From Pelagibacteraceae bacterium AG-430-I06 (GTDB taxonomy: Bacteria; Pseudomonadota; Alphaproteobacteria; Pelagibacterales; Pelagibacteraceae), in the NCBI GenBank assembly GCA_003209895.1, contig QCOH01000004.1, positions 16,124-80,123 of the forward strand: 64,000 bases of DNA, given 5' to 3'. Position 1 is the first letter of the stretch. Each line of letters begins with the position of its first letter. This document shows, one piece after another, positions 33,767 to 42,356 of this stretch. The translations under genes and the position numbers were made by a program. The notes beneath the pieces were generated by a model, which was not told the DNA's origin, ran no database searches, and worked only from the letters and a program-made list of their open reading frames with translations.

Positions 33767-34311
33767 TGTTCTCAAAAGAAAAATTGAGAAAAAAATTCAC
33801 TGCGCTTAGAAAAAATAAATATTTTACTTTTAAACCAAGTTTTTTTAATCCTTTAATAAAAGTAATTAAATATAAAAAAGAAAATAAAATATCTTTATAT
33901 TATCCTTCAAACTATGAAGTCGATACTTTAATTCTAGCAAAAATTTTAAATAAAAAAAAATTTACCATATCTCTTCCAAAAATTTTTAAAAATGGGAGGA
34001 TGAAATTTATAAACTGGAAAATTCACGATCCTCTTATAGTTAATAAATTTGGGTTTTTGGAACCGACAGTAAGCAAAAAAAATGTAAACCCAAATATAAT
34101 AATTGTACCGCTTCTAGCTTTTGATAGGTTTAAAAATCGGCTAGGATACGGTAAGGGGTATTATGATAAATTTTTATCCAGTTATTCCAGACGCAAAAAG
34201 TCAGTTTTAACAATTGGACTTGCTTTTTCTTTCCAAAAATATAAAAAAATTCCAATAACAAAATCTGATATTAAATTAGACTATATTTTAACCGAGAAAG
34301 GAATTTTTTAA
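33766..34311 (+). CDS. ygfA: 5-formyltetrahydrofolate cyclo-ligase
   Basis: A 181-residue enzyme that turns 5-formyl-THF into 5,10-methenyl-THF. The ATP/folate-binding signature is clear at the C-terminal part: LLAFDRFKNRLGYGKGYYDKFLS. The N-terminus keeps the EKLRKKFTALRK helix, and YYPSNYEVDT matches the substrate-side motif. The zapA-ygfA order is common in proteobacteria. The 6S RNA gene often found between them has no room here, because the genes overlap by one base. Confidence 0.88.
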   Translation: MFSKEKLRKKFTALRKNKYFTFKPSFFNPLIKVIKYKKENKISLYYPSNYEVDTLILAKILNKKKFTISLPKIFKNGRMKFINWKIHDPLIVNKFGFLEPTVSKKNVNPNIIIVPLLAFDRFKNRLGYGKGYYDKFLSSYSRRKKSVLTIGLAFSFQKYKKIPITKSDIKLDYILTEKGIF

Positions 34312-34317
34312 TTAATA

Positions 34318-35127
34318 ATGAATATATTAGTTCTTGGAGATGTTATGGGACCGTCTGGTGTCAAAGCTATCAAAGAAAAACTACCAGATCTAATTAAGAA
34401 AAAAGAAATAGACTTTGTTGTTATAAATGGAGAAAACGCCGGTGACAAAGGCGTAGGTATTACGAAAAAAATATTTGAGGATTTTTTAAATGCAGGTGCC
34501 GATGTTATTACTACTGGAAATCATGTATGGGATGAAAAAGAAGCAATTCAATTTATTTCAAAAGATATCAGATTACTAAGACCTTCAAATTTAATTAATG
34601 GTTCCCCGGGAAATGGTATGGGCATTTATATATCCAAAAACAAAAAAAAAATTGCAGTACTTAATTTGATGGGCAATGTATTTATGAAAAAATGTGAAGA
34701 TGTTTTTGAAGAAGCAAAAAAATTTATTAATAAAATTAAATTAAAACAAGATGTAGATTTTATAGTTGTTGATATGCACGGAGAAATAACAAGCGAGAAA
34801 ATGGCAATGGGCTTTTTGTTTGATGGAAAAGCAACAATGATAGTTGGAACACATACTCATGTACCCACCTCTGATCATAGGATTTTGCAAAAAGGAACTG
34901 CTTATCAAACTGATCTAGGAATGTGTGGCGACTACGAATCTGTTATTGGAATGAATAGAGAAAACTCGTTAAAAAAATTTCTTAAAGATCCATCTGCAAA
35001 ACATCATTTTCCAGCTTTAGGAGAAGCTACGCTTTCTGGTTTAATTGTTTCAGCCGACGATTCAACTGGACTGGCAAAAAAAGTACAACCAATAATTTTA
35101 GGTGGATCTTTACAGGAGAGAAAATAG
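34318..35127 (+). CDS. YmdB-type (TIGR00282) metallophosphoesterase
   Basis: A 269-residue calcineurin-like phosphoesterase. The dimetal site is visible as GDVMG (7-11), VINGENAG (39-46), TTGNHVWDE, VDMHGE and GTHTHVPT, all in the expected order for the TIGR00282 family. Bacillus YmdB hydrolyses 2',3'-cyclic nucleotides and cAMP and influences biofilm decisions. Its role in Alphaproteobacteria is not clear. It lies between the folate gene and yebC with 3-6 base spacers. Confidence 0.88.
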   Translation: MNILVLGDVMGPSGVKAIKEKLPDLIKKKEIDFVVINGENAGDKGVGITKKIFEDFLNAGADVITTGNHVWDEKEAIQFISKDIRLLRPSNLINGSPGNGMGIYISKNKKKIAVLNLMGNVFMKKCEDVFEEAKKFINKIKLKQDVDFIVVDMHGEITSEKMAMGFLFDGKATMIVGTHTHVPTSDHRILQKGTAYQTDLGMCGDYESVIGMNRENSLKKFLKDPSAKHHFPALGEATLSGLIVSADDSTGLAKKVQPIILGGSLQERK

Positions 35128-35130
35128 TAT

Positions 35131-35850
35131 ATGGCCGGTCATTCACATTGGGCAGGTATAAAGCATAAAAAAGGAAGACAGGATAAACTAAGATCAAAAA
35201 TTTTTTCTAAAATTTCAAGAGAAATTACAGTAGCAGCAAAACTAGGATCAAAAGATCCAGACACAAATCACAGATTAAGAGCGGCCATTGAGACTGCTAA
35301 AGAAGCTAATATGCCTAAGGACAATATTAGTAGAGCAATTAGCAAATCTGAAATTAACAAAAACCTAAATTTTGAAAATCTAAGATATGAGGGTTTTGGT
35401 CCAAAAAATGTTGCTTTAATAGTAGAGACTTTAACAGACAACAAAAATAGGACTGCTGGCAAAATAAGAACTACACTTCAGAAGTTCGGTGGGAATTTGG
35501 GAACTTCTGGATCCACGATACATTTTTTTGATAACAATGGGATTATAAAAATTGTCAGAAACGATATATCAGATGAAAAAGCTTTAGATCTTGCAACCAC
35601 GGTCGGGGCCTCAGATTGTTTTAGTAATAAAGATTTTCATGAGATTATAACAAAAAAGGAGGATTTTTATAAAGTAAAAAATGAGCTTCAAAAGCTAAAA
35701 AAAAACTTTCTCTATTCTGGAATTGAGTGGAGAGCTAAAAATTTTGTAAGTTTAAGAAAGGAAGAAAGTTTAGAATTAGAAAATATGCTTGAACTACTTC
35801 AGGATGACGATGATGTTCAAAAGATATTTCATAATTGTAATTTTATATGA
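35131..35850 (+). CDS. yebC: YebC/PmpR-family DNA- or ribosome-associated regulator
   Basis: A 239-residue protein with the invariant YebC start MAGHSHWAGIKHKKGRQDKLRSKIFSKISREI and NMPKDNISRAI, followed by YEGFGPKNVALIVETLTDNKNRT and FGGNLGTSGS. Members act as transcription regulators, and recent work links some YebC proteins to translation of proline stretches. It overlaps the RuvC-like gene by four bases (ATGA), matching the common yebC-ruvC order. Confidence 0.93.
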   Translation: MAGHSHWAGIKHKKGRQDKLRSKIFSKISREITVAAKLGSKDPDTNHRLRAAIETAKEANMPKDNISRAISKSEINKNLNFENLRYEGFGPKNVALIVETLTDNKNRTAGKIRTTLQKFGGNLGTSGSTIHFFDNNGIIKIVRNDISDEKALDLATTVGASDCFSNKDFHEIITKKEDFYKVKNELQKLKKNFLYSGIEWRAKNFVSLRKEESLELENMLELLQDDDDVQKIFHNCNFI

Positions 35851-36338
35851 GAATAATTGGAATAGACCCAGGATTAAGCGGAGCGATTGCAATATTAGAT
35901 GGTTTAAAAATCTTTGATATGTTTGACATGCCAGTTATGTCTGAAGGAAAGAAAAATAAAAATCAGCTAAATAGCGCTCAGTTGGTAAATATAATTAGGC
36001 AACATATTCTTCAAGGCGACAACACTTTTGTAATTGTAGAGCAGGTAAGTGCGATGCCTGGCCAAGGGGTTACAAGTATGTTTAATTTTGGACAAACTTT
36101 TGGAGCTATAAAAGGCATTTGCGCCTCATTAAATCTTCCAATTTTTTATGTAAGACCTGCAAAATGGAAAAAGCATTTTGACTTAATTAATGCATCAAAA
36201 GATGCAAGCCGAACTAAAGTTATTGAGATGTACCCATCAATATCTGATCGTTTACGTAAAAAAAAAGATGTAAACAAAGCAGACGCTATTCTCATAGCCA
36301 GATATTTTAAAGAGTGCAAAGCTCAGTTTGCTGATTAA
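35847..36338 (+). CDS. RuvC-fold Holliday junction resolvase, phage-type
   Basis: A 163-residue RNase H-fold nuclease. It begins MRIIGIDPGLSGAIAIL (D7 acidic site), has E65 in FVIVEQVSAMPGQGVTSMFNFGQTFG and a C-terminal acidic pair D141/D146 in DVNKADAILIARY. The string AMPGQGVTSMFNFG is what I know from RuvC-like proteins of phages and some bacteria. It is not found in canonical RuvC, whose middle reads differently (EYAPREVK, GRADK). It sits at the normal ruvC site behind yebC, yet ruvA and ruvB are absent and tolQ follows. It may have replaced ruvC or act without RuvAB. Confidence 0.75.
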   Translation: MRIIGIDPGLSGAIAILDGLKIFDMFDMPVMSEGKKNKNQLNSAQLVNIIRQHILQGDNTFVIVEQVSAMPGQGVTSMFNFGQTFGAIKGICASLNLPIFYVRPAKWKKHFDLINASKDASRTKVIEMYPSISDRLRKKKDVNKADAILIARYFKECKAQFAD

Positions 36339-36402
36339 ATAATCAATTATTAATAAATTTAAACGCCAAATTGATGACACATTCTATAAGTAATTAATTC
36401 AA

Positions 36403-37083
36403 ATGGAACAAGATATAGCAACACAAGTTGTTGGACTGGGAGGCGCAACTGACTTTTCACTATGGCAACTTTTTTTAAGAGCTGATTTTATTGTAAAGAG
36501 TGTAATCATAATTCTAATTGCATGTTCAATTTTTTCATGGGCATTAATTTTTGAAAAAGCCAGACTTTTTAGAAAAATAGACAAAAGTACTCAATTGTTT
36601 GAAGATAGGTTTTGGAAAGCAAAATCAGCAGAAGCTTTCTATAAAAACTTACCAAATAAAACAGAGGATCCTTTAACAAATATATTTAAATCAGCAATGA
36701 CAGAATTAATTAAAACTAGATCTAAGTCTTCAAGTGTTCAAAGTGCTAGAGTGGAGAGAGTCGTGGAGGTTTCGATTGATAAACAATTAAAAAATGTTGA
36801 AAAAAATTTTACTTATTTAGCTACGATAGGTTCCACCGCGCCTTTTATTGGACTGTTTGGAACAGTCTGGGGAATTATGAACTCTTTCCAATCAATTGCG
36901 ATCTCCAGAAATACAAGTTTAGCAATTGTTGCTCCAGGCATAGCAGAAGCGTTATTTGCAACAGCACTAGGATTATTAGCAGCCATTCCTGCAGTTATTG
37001 CTTACAATAAATTTAATAGTGACAGTCAAAGATATTTTTCAAGAGTAGACAATTTTTGTAAAAGATTTTTATCAATAGTTTAA
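36403..37083 (+). CDS. tolQ: Tol-Pal motor protein TolQ
   Basis: A 226-residue inner-membrane protein with three helices (about 28-48, 135-160 and 175-195). It shows the TolQ/ExbB signature TIGSTAPFIGLFGTVWGIMNSF and APGIAEALFATALGLLAAIPAVIAYNKF. With TolR it forms the proton-driven motor that powers outer-membrane constriction during division. It is the first gene of the tol operon, four bases before tolR. A 64-base gap upstream holds the likely promoter, with no clear consensus boxes. Confidence 0.95.
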   Translation: MEQDIATQVVGLGGATDFSLWQLFLRADFIVKSVIIILIACSIFSWALIFEKARLFRKIDKSTQLFEDRFWKAKSAEAFYKNLPNKTEDPLTNIFKSAMTELIKTRSKSSSVQSARVERVVEVSIDKQLKNVEKNFTYLATIGSTAPFIGLFGTVWGIMNSFQSIAISRNTSLAIVAPGIAEALFATALGLLAAIPAVIAYNKFNSDSQRYFSRVDNFCKRFLSIV

Positions 37084-37086
37084 TTT

Positions 37087-37500
37087 ATGGGTTTCATTAT
37101 TAATCGTTCAAAAAAAGAACCAATGAGCGAAATCAACGTTACGCCTTTCGTTGATGTAATGTTGGTATTGCTTATTATCTTCATGGTGACTGCTCCACTT
37201 TTAACTGTCGGAGTACAAGTTGATTTACCGGAGTCCGCAGCAGATTCATTGCCTGATGATCAAGAACCATTAACTGTTAGTATAAATTCTAAAGGTGAAA
37301 TATTTATTCAAGAACATAAAGTAGGTTTTGATACGATCGTTCCAAAAATATTAGCTATATCGAAAAATAGAACTGATACAAGAATTTATGTAAGGGGCGA
37401 TAAAACAATTAATTACGGTAGAGTGTTAGAAGTAATGGGACGTTTATCTGGAGCTGGATTTTCGAAAGTGGCCTTAATATCTGAACCTTATAAAAAATAA
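37087..37500 (+). CDS. tolR: Tol-Pal motor protein TolR
   Basis: A 137-residue ExbD/TolR protein. It has INVTPFVDVMLVLLIIFMVTAPLL, containing the membrane Asp (in FVDVML) needed for proton flow, then a periplasmic domain (VQVDLPES through YIRGDKTINYGRVLEVMGRLSGAG). Length and order are normal for the family. It is five bases before tolA. Confidence 0.95.
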   Translation: MGFIINRSKKEPMSEINVTPFVDVMLVLLIIFMVTAPLLTVGVQVDLPESAADSLPDDQEPLTVSINSKGEIFIQEHKVGFDTIVPKILAISKNRTDTRIYVRGDKTINYGRVLEVMGRLSGAGFSKVALISEPYKK

Positions 37501-37505
37501 AATTT

Positions 37506-38312
37506 ATGAGTAGAAACTTAATTTTTTCTTTTTTATTTCATGCATTCATAATATACCTAACAGCTTTAACACTTCCTTTTATGTTGAGAGAACCAATTGA
37601 TTTACCACCAATAGTTTCAGTAGAATTTATTGAGATTAAAGATAAAACTTATATACCATTTGCTCCAAAAGCTAGGGAAATAATAGAAAAGGTAAAAGAG
37701 GAGGAAAAAAGAGTCGTATCCGAACAAGCTCCTCCAGCTGCAAAGGCAAAAGAAAAACCAGATAGAATTCCAATGCCAGAGGATAATAAAGAGAAAAAAG
37801 AGTTAAAAAAGAAAAAACAAAATCCAGAAGAAATAAAACCACAAATTAGACAAGCGTCAGAATTTGAAAAGAAAGAATTATTTGATTCAAATGAAATAGC
37901 AGCCTTGATTGATAAAGCAAAAGAGGAACAAGCTCAAACGCAGAAAAAAAGTGATAAATTAACACAAAGCAGTGTCAAAAACTCTTTTGCTCAAGCGTTG
38001 TCTTTGTCCGAAGAAGATGCTTTAAGAGCTCAAATTTTTGGATGCTGGAGTGTACCATTGGGTTTACCATATGATAAAAACTTGTTAGTGAGAATTAAGC
38101 TTAAATTAAAGCCGGACGGTACTATTCTCAAATCAGAAATCTTGGACCATGCAAGAATGAATACTCCAGGTCAAAGTTTTTACAAAATTTTAGCAGAAAG
38201 CGCTTTAAGAGCAGTGAGAATTTGTCAACCTCTCAAGGTACCACCTACAGGATATGAGAGGTGGAGAGATTTACAATTAAATTTTGATCCTACAGAAATG
38301 TTGAAAGGCTGA
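37506..38312 (+). CDS. tolA: TolA-like envelope protein (TonB/TolA family)
   Basis: A 268-residue protein with an N-terminal membrane anchor (about 6-24). A long charged linker rich in K and E follows (about 60-150, with [24 protein letters not shown]). The C-terminal domain ([41 protein letters not shown]) is TolA-like, with a cysteine pair (GCWSV and RICQP) that could form a disulfide as in TolA domain III. It links the TolQR motor to Pal/TolB. Position between tolR and tolB fixes the call. Confidence 0.88.
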   Translation: MSRNLIFSFLFHAFIIYLTALTLPFMLREPIDLPPIVSVEFIEIKDKTYIPFAPKAREIIEKVKEEEKRVVSEQAPPAAKAKEKPDRIPMPEDNKEKKELKKKKQNPEEIKPQIRQASEFEKKELFDSNEIAALIDKAKEEQAQTQKKSDKLTQSSVKNSFAQALSLSEEDALRAQIFGCWSVPLGLPYDKNLLVRIKLKLKPDGTILKSEILDHARMNTPGQSFYKILAESALRAVRICQPLKVPPTGYERWRDLQLNFDPTEMLKG

Positions 38313-38316
38313 GAAA

Positions 38317-39654
38317 ATGAAAAAAATAATTATTTTTTTATTATATGTATCTTTAAATTTTACAAATGTAAAAGCTTTAATCAAAGTTGATATAACAAGG
38401 GGAAATCTTGATCCTTTGCCAATAGCGATCTCACCTCTGCACGTTGATAAGAATTCTGAAAAATTGGATATAATAGATACAGATAAATTAGGTAACGAAA
38501 TTTCGAAAATTATTGAAAGTAACGCCAAATCTACCGGCTTGTTTAATCCTTTAAATAAAGATGCATTTGTACAAAAACCAGATATAGCCCATTTAAAACC
38601 AAGATTTGAGGATTGGAGATTAATAAAAGCACAGGCATTAGTAACCGGCAAGCTTTTGATTAAAGATAATAAATTAAAAGTCGAGTTTAGGCTTTGGGAT
38701 TTAACAGCTGCTAAAGAAATGCTGGCTCTTTCATTTACTACTACCCCGGCAAATTGGAGGCGTGTAGCCCATATAATTTCAGATAAAGTTTATGAAAGAT
38801 TAACAGGAGAAGGAGGGTATTTTGATACCAGAATAATTTATGTATCTGAAACTGGACCAAAAGATCAAAGGGTTAAAAAATTAGCGTTGATGGATCAAGA
38901 TGGCTATAATATTAAATATCTTACATTAGGTAACGAATTAGTTCTAACACCAAGATTTAATCCAACAAATCAATTAGTTACTTACATGTCTTACTTTAAA
39001 AATATGCCAAGAGTTTATTTATTGGATATAGAAACAGGTATACAAGAAATTGTAGGAAACTTCCCAGGCATGACTTTTGCTCCGAGATTCTCTCCTGACG
39101 GACAAAAAATAATTATGAGTTTTGCAAAAGAGGGTAATTCAGATATTTATTCTATGGATTTAAAAAGTAGGATTGTAGAACAAATAACAAAACATCCCTC
39201 AATAGATACTTCACCAACTTATTCCCCTGATGGCAAATATATAGCTTTCAATTCTGATAGAAGTGGACTTCAACAAATTTACGTGATGAGGAGCGATGGG
39301 ACTGGAGTTAAAAGAATAACTCATGGTAAAGGGATTTACGGAACTCCTGTATGGTCGCCAAGAGGAGATCTAATTGCATTCACCAAAGTTAGAAAAGGAA
39401 GATTTTATATTGGTGTAATGAGATCCGATGGTACCGGAGAGAGATTGCTAACTGAAAATTTTTATCAAGAAGCCCCATCGTGGTCTCCAAATGGCAGAGT
39501 TCTGATTTTTTATAGAGAAACAAAGGCCGATAAAACTGGCAAAGGTTTTTCAGCCAAATTATGGTCAATAGATATTACCGGTTATAATGAGAGGAAAGTA
39601 AAAACAGAAACAGATGCCTCTGACCCATCTTGGTCCTCATTATTGTCAAAATAA
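38317..39654 (+). CDS. tolB: Tol-Pal periplasmic protein TolB
   Basis: A 445-residue periplasmic protein with a signal peptide ([20 protein letters not shown]). The N-terminal alpha/beta domain is followed by a six-bladed propeller of WD40-like repeats. Repeat cores are visible: [45 protein letters not shown] and [16 protein letters not shown]. It binds Pal at the outer membrane. It is in the tolQRAB-pal order, four bases behind tolA. Confidence 0.95.
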   Translation: MKKIIIFLLYVSLNFTNVKALIKVDITRGNLDPLPIAISPLHVDKNSEKLDIIDTDKLGNEISKIIESNAKSTGLFNPLNKDAFVQKPDIAHLKPRFEDWRLIKAQALVTGKLLIKDNKLKVEFRLWDLTAAKEMLALSFTTTPANWRRVAHIISDKVYERLTGEGGYFDTRIIYVSETGPKDQRVKKLALMDQDGYNIKYLTLGNELVLTPRFNPTNQLVTYMSYFKNMPRVYLLDIETGIQEIVGNFPGMTFAPRFSPDGQKIIMSFAKEGNSDIYSMDLKSRIVEQITKHPSIDTSPTYSPDGKYIAFNSDRSGLQQIYVMRSDGTGVKRITHGKGIYGTPVWSPRGDLIAFTKVRKGRFYIGVMRSDGTGERLLTENFYQEAPSWSPNGRVLIFYRETKADKTGKGFSAKLWSIDITGYNERKVKTETDASDPSWSSLLSK

Positions 39655-39664
39655 TTGTTTTTTC

Positions 39665-39679
39665 AGCACAATTTGTGCT
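39665..39679. repeat. Perfect palindrome in the tolB-pal spacer
   Basis: AGCACAA, one central T, TTGTGCT (39665-39679). The one-base loop rules out a good RNA hairpin unless inner pairs open, and no T-run follows, so it is not a terminator. It stands about 60 bases before pal and could be a protein-binding site. The gap of 86 bases between tolB and pal may hold a pal promoter. Confidence 0.35.
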
Positions 39680-39740
39680 TGCAAGATACTTATAAATTTG
39701 AAATATTACAGCCACCTTAAATATATTTAGGAGATTAAAT

Positions 39741-40214
39741 ATGAAATTTAATTTAGCGCTTAGAAACCTTTTAATAGTTTTGTTTGGTGCTTTAGTTCTA
39801 TCTGCTTGCTCTACTGCAAAGAAGGGTGATCTTACTGGGGACGTATATACCGGAACTGAAACTATTGAATATTTAGCGAAAGGAGTTCCGGACAGAGTTT
39901 TTTTTGCTACAAACAAATCTAGCTTAACTACAGCTGCTCGTGACACTTTAAGAAAACAAGCTACTTGGTTAAGAAAAAACAAAGACCTAACAGTAACAGT
40001 TGAAGGTCATGCCGACGAAAGAGGCACAAGAGAATATAACTTAGCATTAGGCGAGAGAAGAGCAAACGCTGCTAAGGACTATTTGATGACTTATGGAATT
40101 TCTGGAAAAAGAATTAGCGTAATTAGTTACGGTAAAGAAAAGCCAGTTAACCCTGCTTCGAATCCTTTAGCCTGGTCTCAAAATAGAAGATCGGTAACTG
40201 TTAAGACAAACTAG
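39741..40214 (+). CDS. pal: Peptidoglycan-associated lipoprotein Pal
   Basis: A 157-residue outer-membrane lipoprotein. The signal peptide ends in the lipobox VLSAC with lipidated C23. The OmpA-like peptidoglycan-binding domain follows: RVFFATNKSSLTTAARDTLRKQATWL, VTVEGHADERGTREYNLALGERRANAAKDYL and the conserved ISYGKEKP. The Asp and Arg that hold diaminopimelate are in the HADERGT and ERRA segments. It carries its own AT-rich leader with an AGGAG site near the start and a strong terminator behind it. Confidence 0.96.
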   Translation: MKFNLALRNLLIVLFGALVLSACSTAKKGDLTGDVYTGTETIEYLAKGVPDRVFFATNKSSLTTAARDTLRKQATWLRKNKDLTVTVEGHADERGTREYNLALGERRANAAKDYLMTYGISGKRISVISYGKEKPVNPASNPLAWSQNRRSVTVKTN

Positions 40215-40227
40215 TTTATTAAATATA

Positions 40228-40269
40228 AAAGACCCTGCTATTATTGAAAAATAACAGGGTCTTTTTTTT
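40228..40269 (+). terminator. Rho-independent terminator behind pal
   Basis: Stem GACCCTG (40231-40237) and CAGGGTC (40255-40261), extended by A-T pairs at the base and by inner pairs TTATT/AATAA, then a run of eight T (40262-40269). It is one of only two clear intrinsic terminators in the window. Confidence 0.9.
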
Positions 40270-40296
40270 GCCATTTTTTTATAAATAAATGTATTA

Positions 40297-41256
40297 ATGG
40301 TAATTAAAAAAAATACTTTGAAAAAAATAGTTTTTCTATTAATTGTTTCTACCATCATTTCCTCATCTAGCTTTTTGAAGGCCGAGGACGAAATAATCGA
40401 TGTAACAAGTGAGCTCCAAAAAATTAGCGCAGATTTAAAAACACTCGAGAAAGCTTTTTATAAAACATCAGAAATGAAAACTTCTAAAGTTTCACCTGGC
40501 AATTTAAATGAAGACGTATTAACAAGACATCTATTGAAACTCAACGAGATTGAAGAACAATTTCAGGAATTAACTAACAAATATGAGGAAGTGAATTTTA
40601 AAATCGATAGGCTTTCTAACAGAATAACTAAAATGCAATCTGATAATCAGATGAGGTTTAGCGATATAGAAAATTCTGGAGTTTCACAACAGATTGTCTC
40701 GAAAGAGAAAAAACGACTTCCTGGCACTGATTTACCCCAAGACCTTGGAAGAATTTCAAATGAAGATTTATCAAACGCAAATGAAGTTCAACAAACTCAA
40801 TCAGTCGAAACAGCCGGTTTAGTAGTTACAGAAAAACAACCAAGAAAGTCATTGCTGCCAGATAAATCTGCAAAAGAACAATATGACTTTGCTGTGAGCT
40901 TTATTAAAGTTGGTGATTATGAAACTGCTGAATTTGCTTTGAGAGAATTTATTGATAAGAATAAGGATAATCAATTAGCTGGCAGCGCTCAGTATTGGTA
41001 CGGAGAAACTTTTAGAGTTAGACAACTTTACCAAGATGCTGCTGCAGCATACCTAGATGGTTATCAGAACTATCCTAAAAGCAAAAAGGCACCGATTAAT
41101 CTACTCAAACTTGGAAGTACTCTAGTTAAAATGGGCGAAAAAGAACAAGGATGTTTAATGATAAACGGAGTTAAAAAAGAATATCCAAAAGCTAATCAGT
41201 CTGTGCTACAAAAAGCTGAGTATGAAAAGAAAAAGTTTAAATGTTCAAAAACTTAA
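40297..41256 (+). CDS. cpoB: Tol-Pal associated protein CpoB (YbgF)
   Basis: A 319-residue periplasmic protein with a signal peptide ending near ...SSSFLKA. It has an N-terminal coiled coil (about 35-115, EIEEQFQELTNKYEEVNFKIDRL) and C-terminal tetratricopeptide repeats (EQYDFAVSFIKVGDYETAEFALREFIDKN, SAQYWYGETFRVRQLYQDAAAAYLDGYQNYPKSKKAPINLLKLG). CpoB coordinates Tol with peptidoglycan synthesis. It lies after the pal terminator and overlaps tilS by 35 bases, so read-through or a promoter in the 28-base gap must feed it. Confidence 0.9.
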   Translation: MVIKKNTLKKIVFLLIVSTIISSSSFLKAEDEIIDVTSELQKISADLKTLEKAFYKTSEMKTSKVSPGNLNEDVLTRHLLKLNEIEEQFQELTNKYEEVNFKIDRLSNRITKMQSDNQMRFSDIENSGVSQQIVSKEKKRLPGTDLPQDLGRISNEDLSNANEVQQTQSVETAGLVVTEKQPRKSLLPDKSAKEQYDFAVSFIKVGDYETAEFALREFIDKNKDNQLAGSAQYWYGETFRVRQLYQDAAAAYLDGYQNYPKSKKAPINLLKLGSTLVKMGEKEQGCLMINGVKKEYPKANQSVLQKAEYEKKKFKCSKT

Positions 41257-42241
41257 ATTTATAGATAAAGATAAAAAATTTTCAAAATTATACTCAAAAT
41301 TAAGTAAAATAATCTCCAGAAATAAAAATATCAATTCATTTACAGTTGCTGTTTCTGGCGGCCCAGACAGTATGGCATTAGCTGGTTTGAGTAATTTATT
41401 GATGAACAAAGAAAATTATAAAGTATTTTTTGTACTTGTTGATCATGGAATTAGAAAAGATTCTAAAAAAGAAGCTTTACAAGTCAAAAAAGTACTTAGC
41501 AGAAATAATATTAAATTAAGGATTTTATCAAATAATACTAAAATTCTGAGCAATATTCAAAAAAATGCTAGAGATATCAGATACAAGTTATTATCTGATT
41601 TTTGTAAGAAAAATAAGGTTAAATATTTAATTACCGCACATCATCAAGATGATCAAATCGAAACTTTTTTAATAAGACTTTCGAGAGGAAGTGGTGTCGA
41701 GGGCCTTTCTTCTATGAATGAAAAAACAGAATTAAAAAAAGGGTTTTATTTATTAAGACCATTTCTTGATATTGAAAAAAGTGAATTATCCTATGTTTCT
41801 AAAAAAATATTCAACAAAACATTTAAGGATCCAACTAATAAAAATAAAAAATTTTTAAGGACAAACATAAGAAATTTAAAAAAGATCCTGGAGAAAAAAG
41901 GCATTAATCCACAGAGAATTGCTAACTCAATTAGAAATATTTCATTAACTAAAGAGGCAATAAACTTCTATGTAAAAAAATCTATCAAAAAATACGTTAA
42001 ATTTAAAAAAAAAGAAACTATTCTCAATTTTACCGACTTTAGAAAAGAACCAAAAGAAATAAAATTTAGAATAATGAACATTATTGTAAAAAAAAGAGGA
42101 AATAATTACTACCCCCCAAGATCATATAAAATTGTTAATTTGATTGATCGTTTTGAGACCAACAAGCTATCGAAATGTACTTTGGGTGGCTGCGTTTTTG
42201 AAAAAAAGAAAAATTTGCTGCACGTTTACAGAGAAATATAA
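41222..42241 (+). CDS. tilS: tRNA(Ile)-lysidine synthase
   Basis: A 339-residue N-type ATP pyrophosphatase that changes C34 of tRNA-Ile(CAU) to lysidine. The PP-loop SGGPDS is at 45-50, followed by VLVDHGIR-type FVLVDHGIRKDS, NARDIRY, ITAHHQDDQIETFLIRLSRGSGVEGL and LLRPFLDIEKSEL, all TilS hallmarks. It is about 90 residues shorter than E. coli TilS and seems to lack most of the C-terminal domain, as in some small-genome bacteria. The tilS-ftsH order is conserved widely. Confidence 0.92.
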   Translation: MKRKSLNVQKLKFIDKDKKFSKLYSKLSKIISRNKNINSFTVAVSGGPDSMALAGLSNLLMNKENYKVFFVLVDHGIRKDSKKEALQVKKVLSRNNIKLRILSNNTKILSNIQKNARDIRYKLLSDFCKKNKVKYLITAHHQDDQIETFLIRLSRGSGVEGLSSMNEKTELKKGFYLLRPFLDIEKSELSYVSKKIFNKTFKDPTNKNKKFLRTNIRNLKKILEKKGINPQRIANSIRNISLTKEAINFYVKKSIKKYVKFKKKETILNFTDFRKEPKEIKFRIMNIIVKKRGNNYYPPRSYKIVNLIDRFETNKLSKCTLGGCVFEKKKNLLHVYREI

Positions 42242-42356
42242 AAAACTGCATAATTTTAATTATTTTATTGTAATTAGGTACAAATTGCCTCATTTTTACC
42301 AATTGTTTTTACTTAAATATACTTGTTAAAATAAAAATTATAACTATTTATATAAT

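Noticed and set aside
33760..33770. 6S RNA gene between zapA and the cyclo-ligase gene
   Set aside because: The two genes overlap by one base, so there is no space for it.
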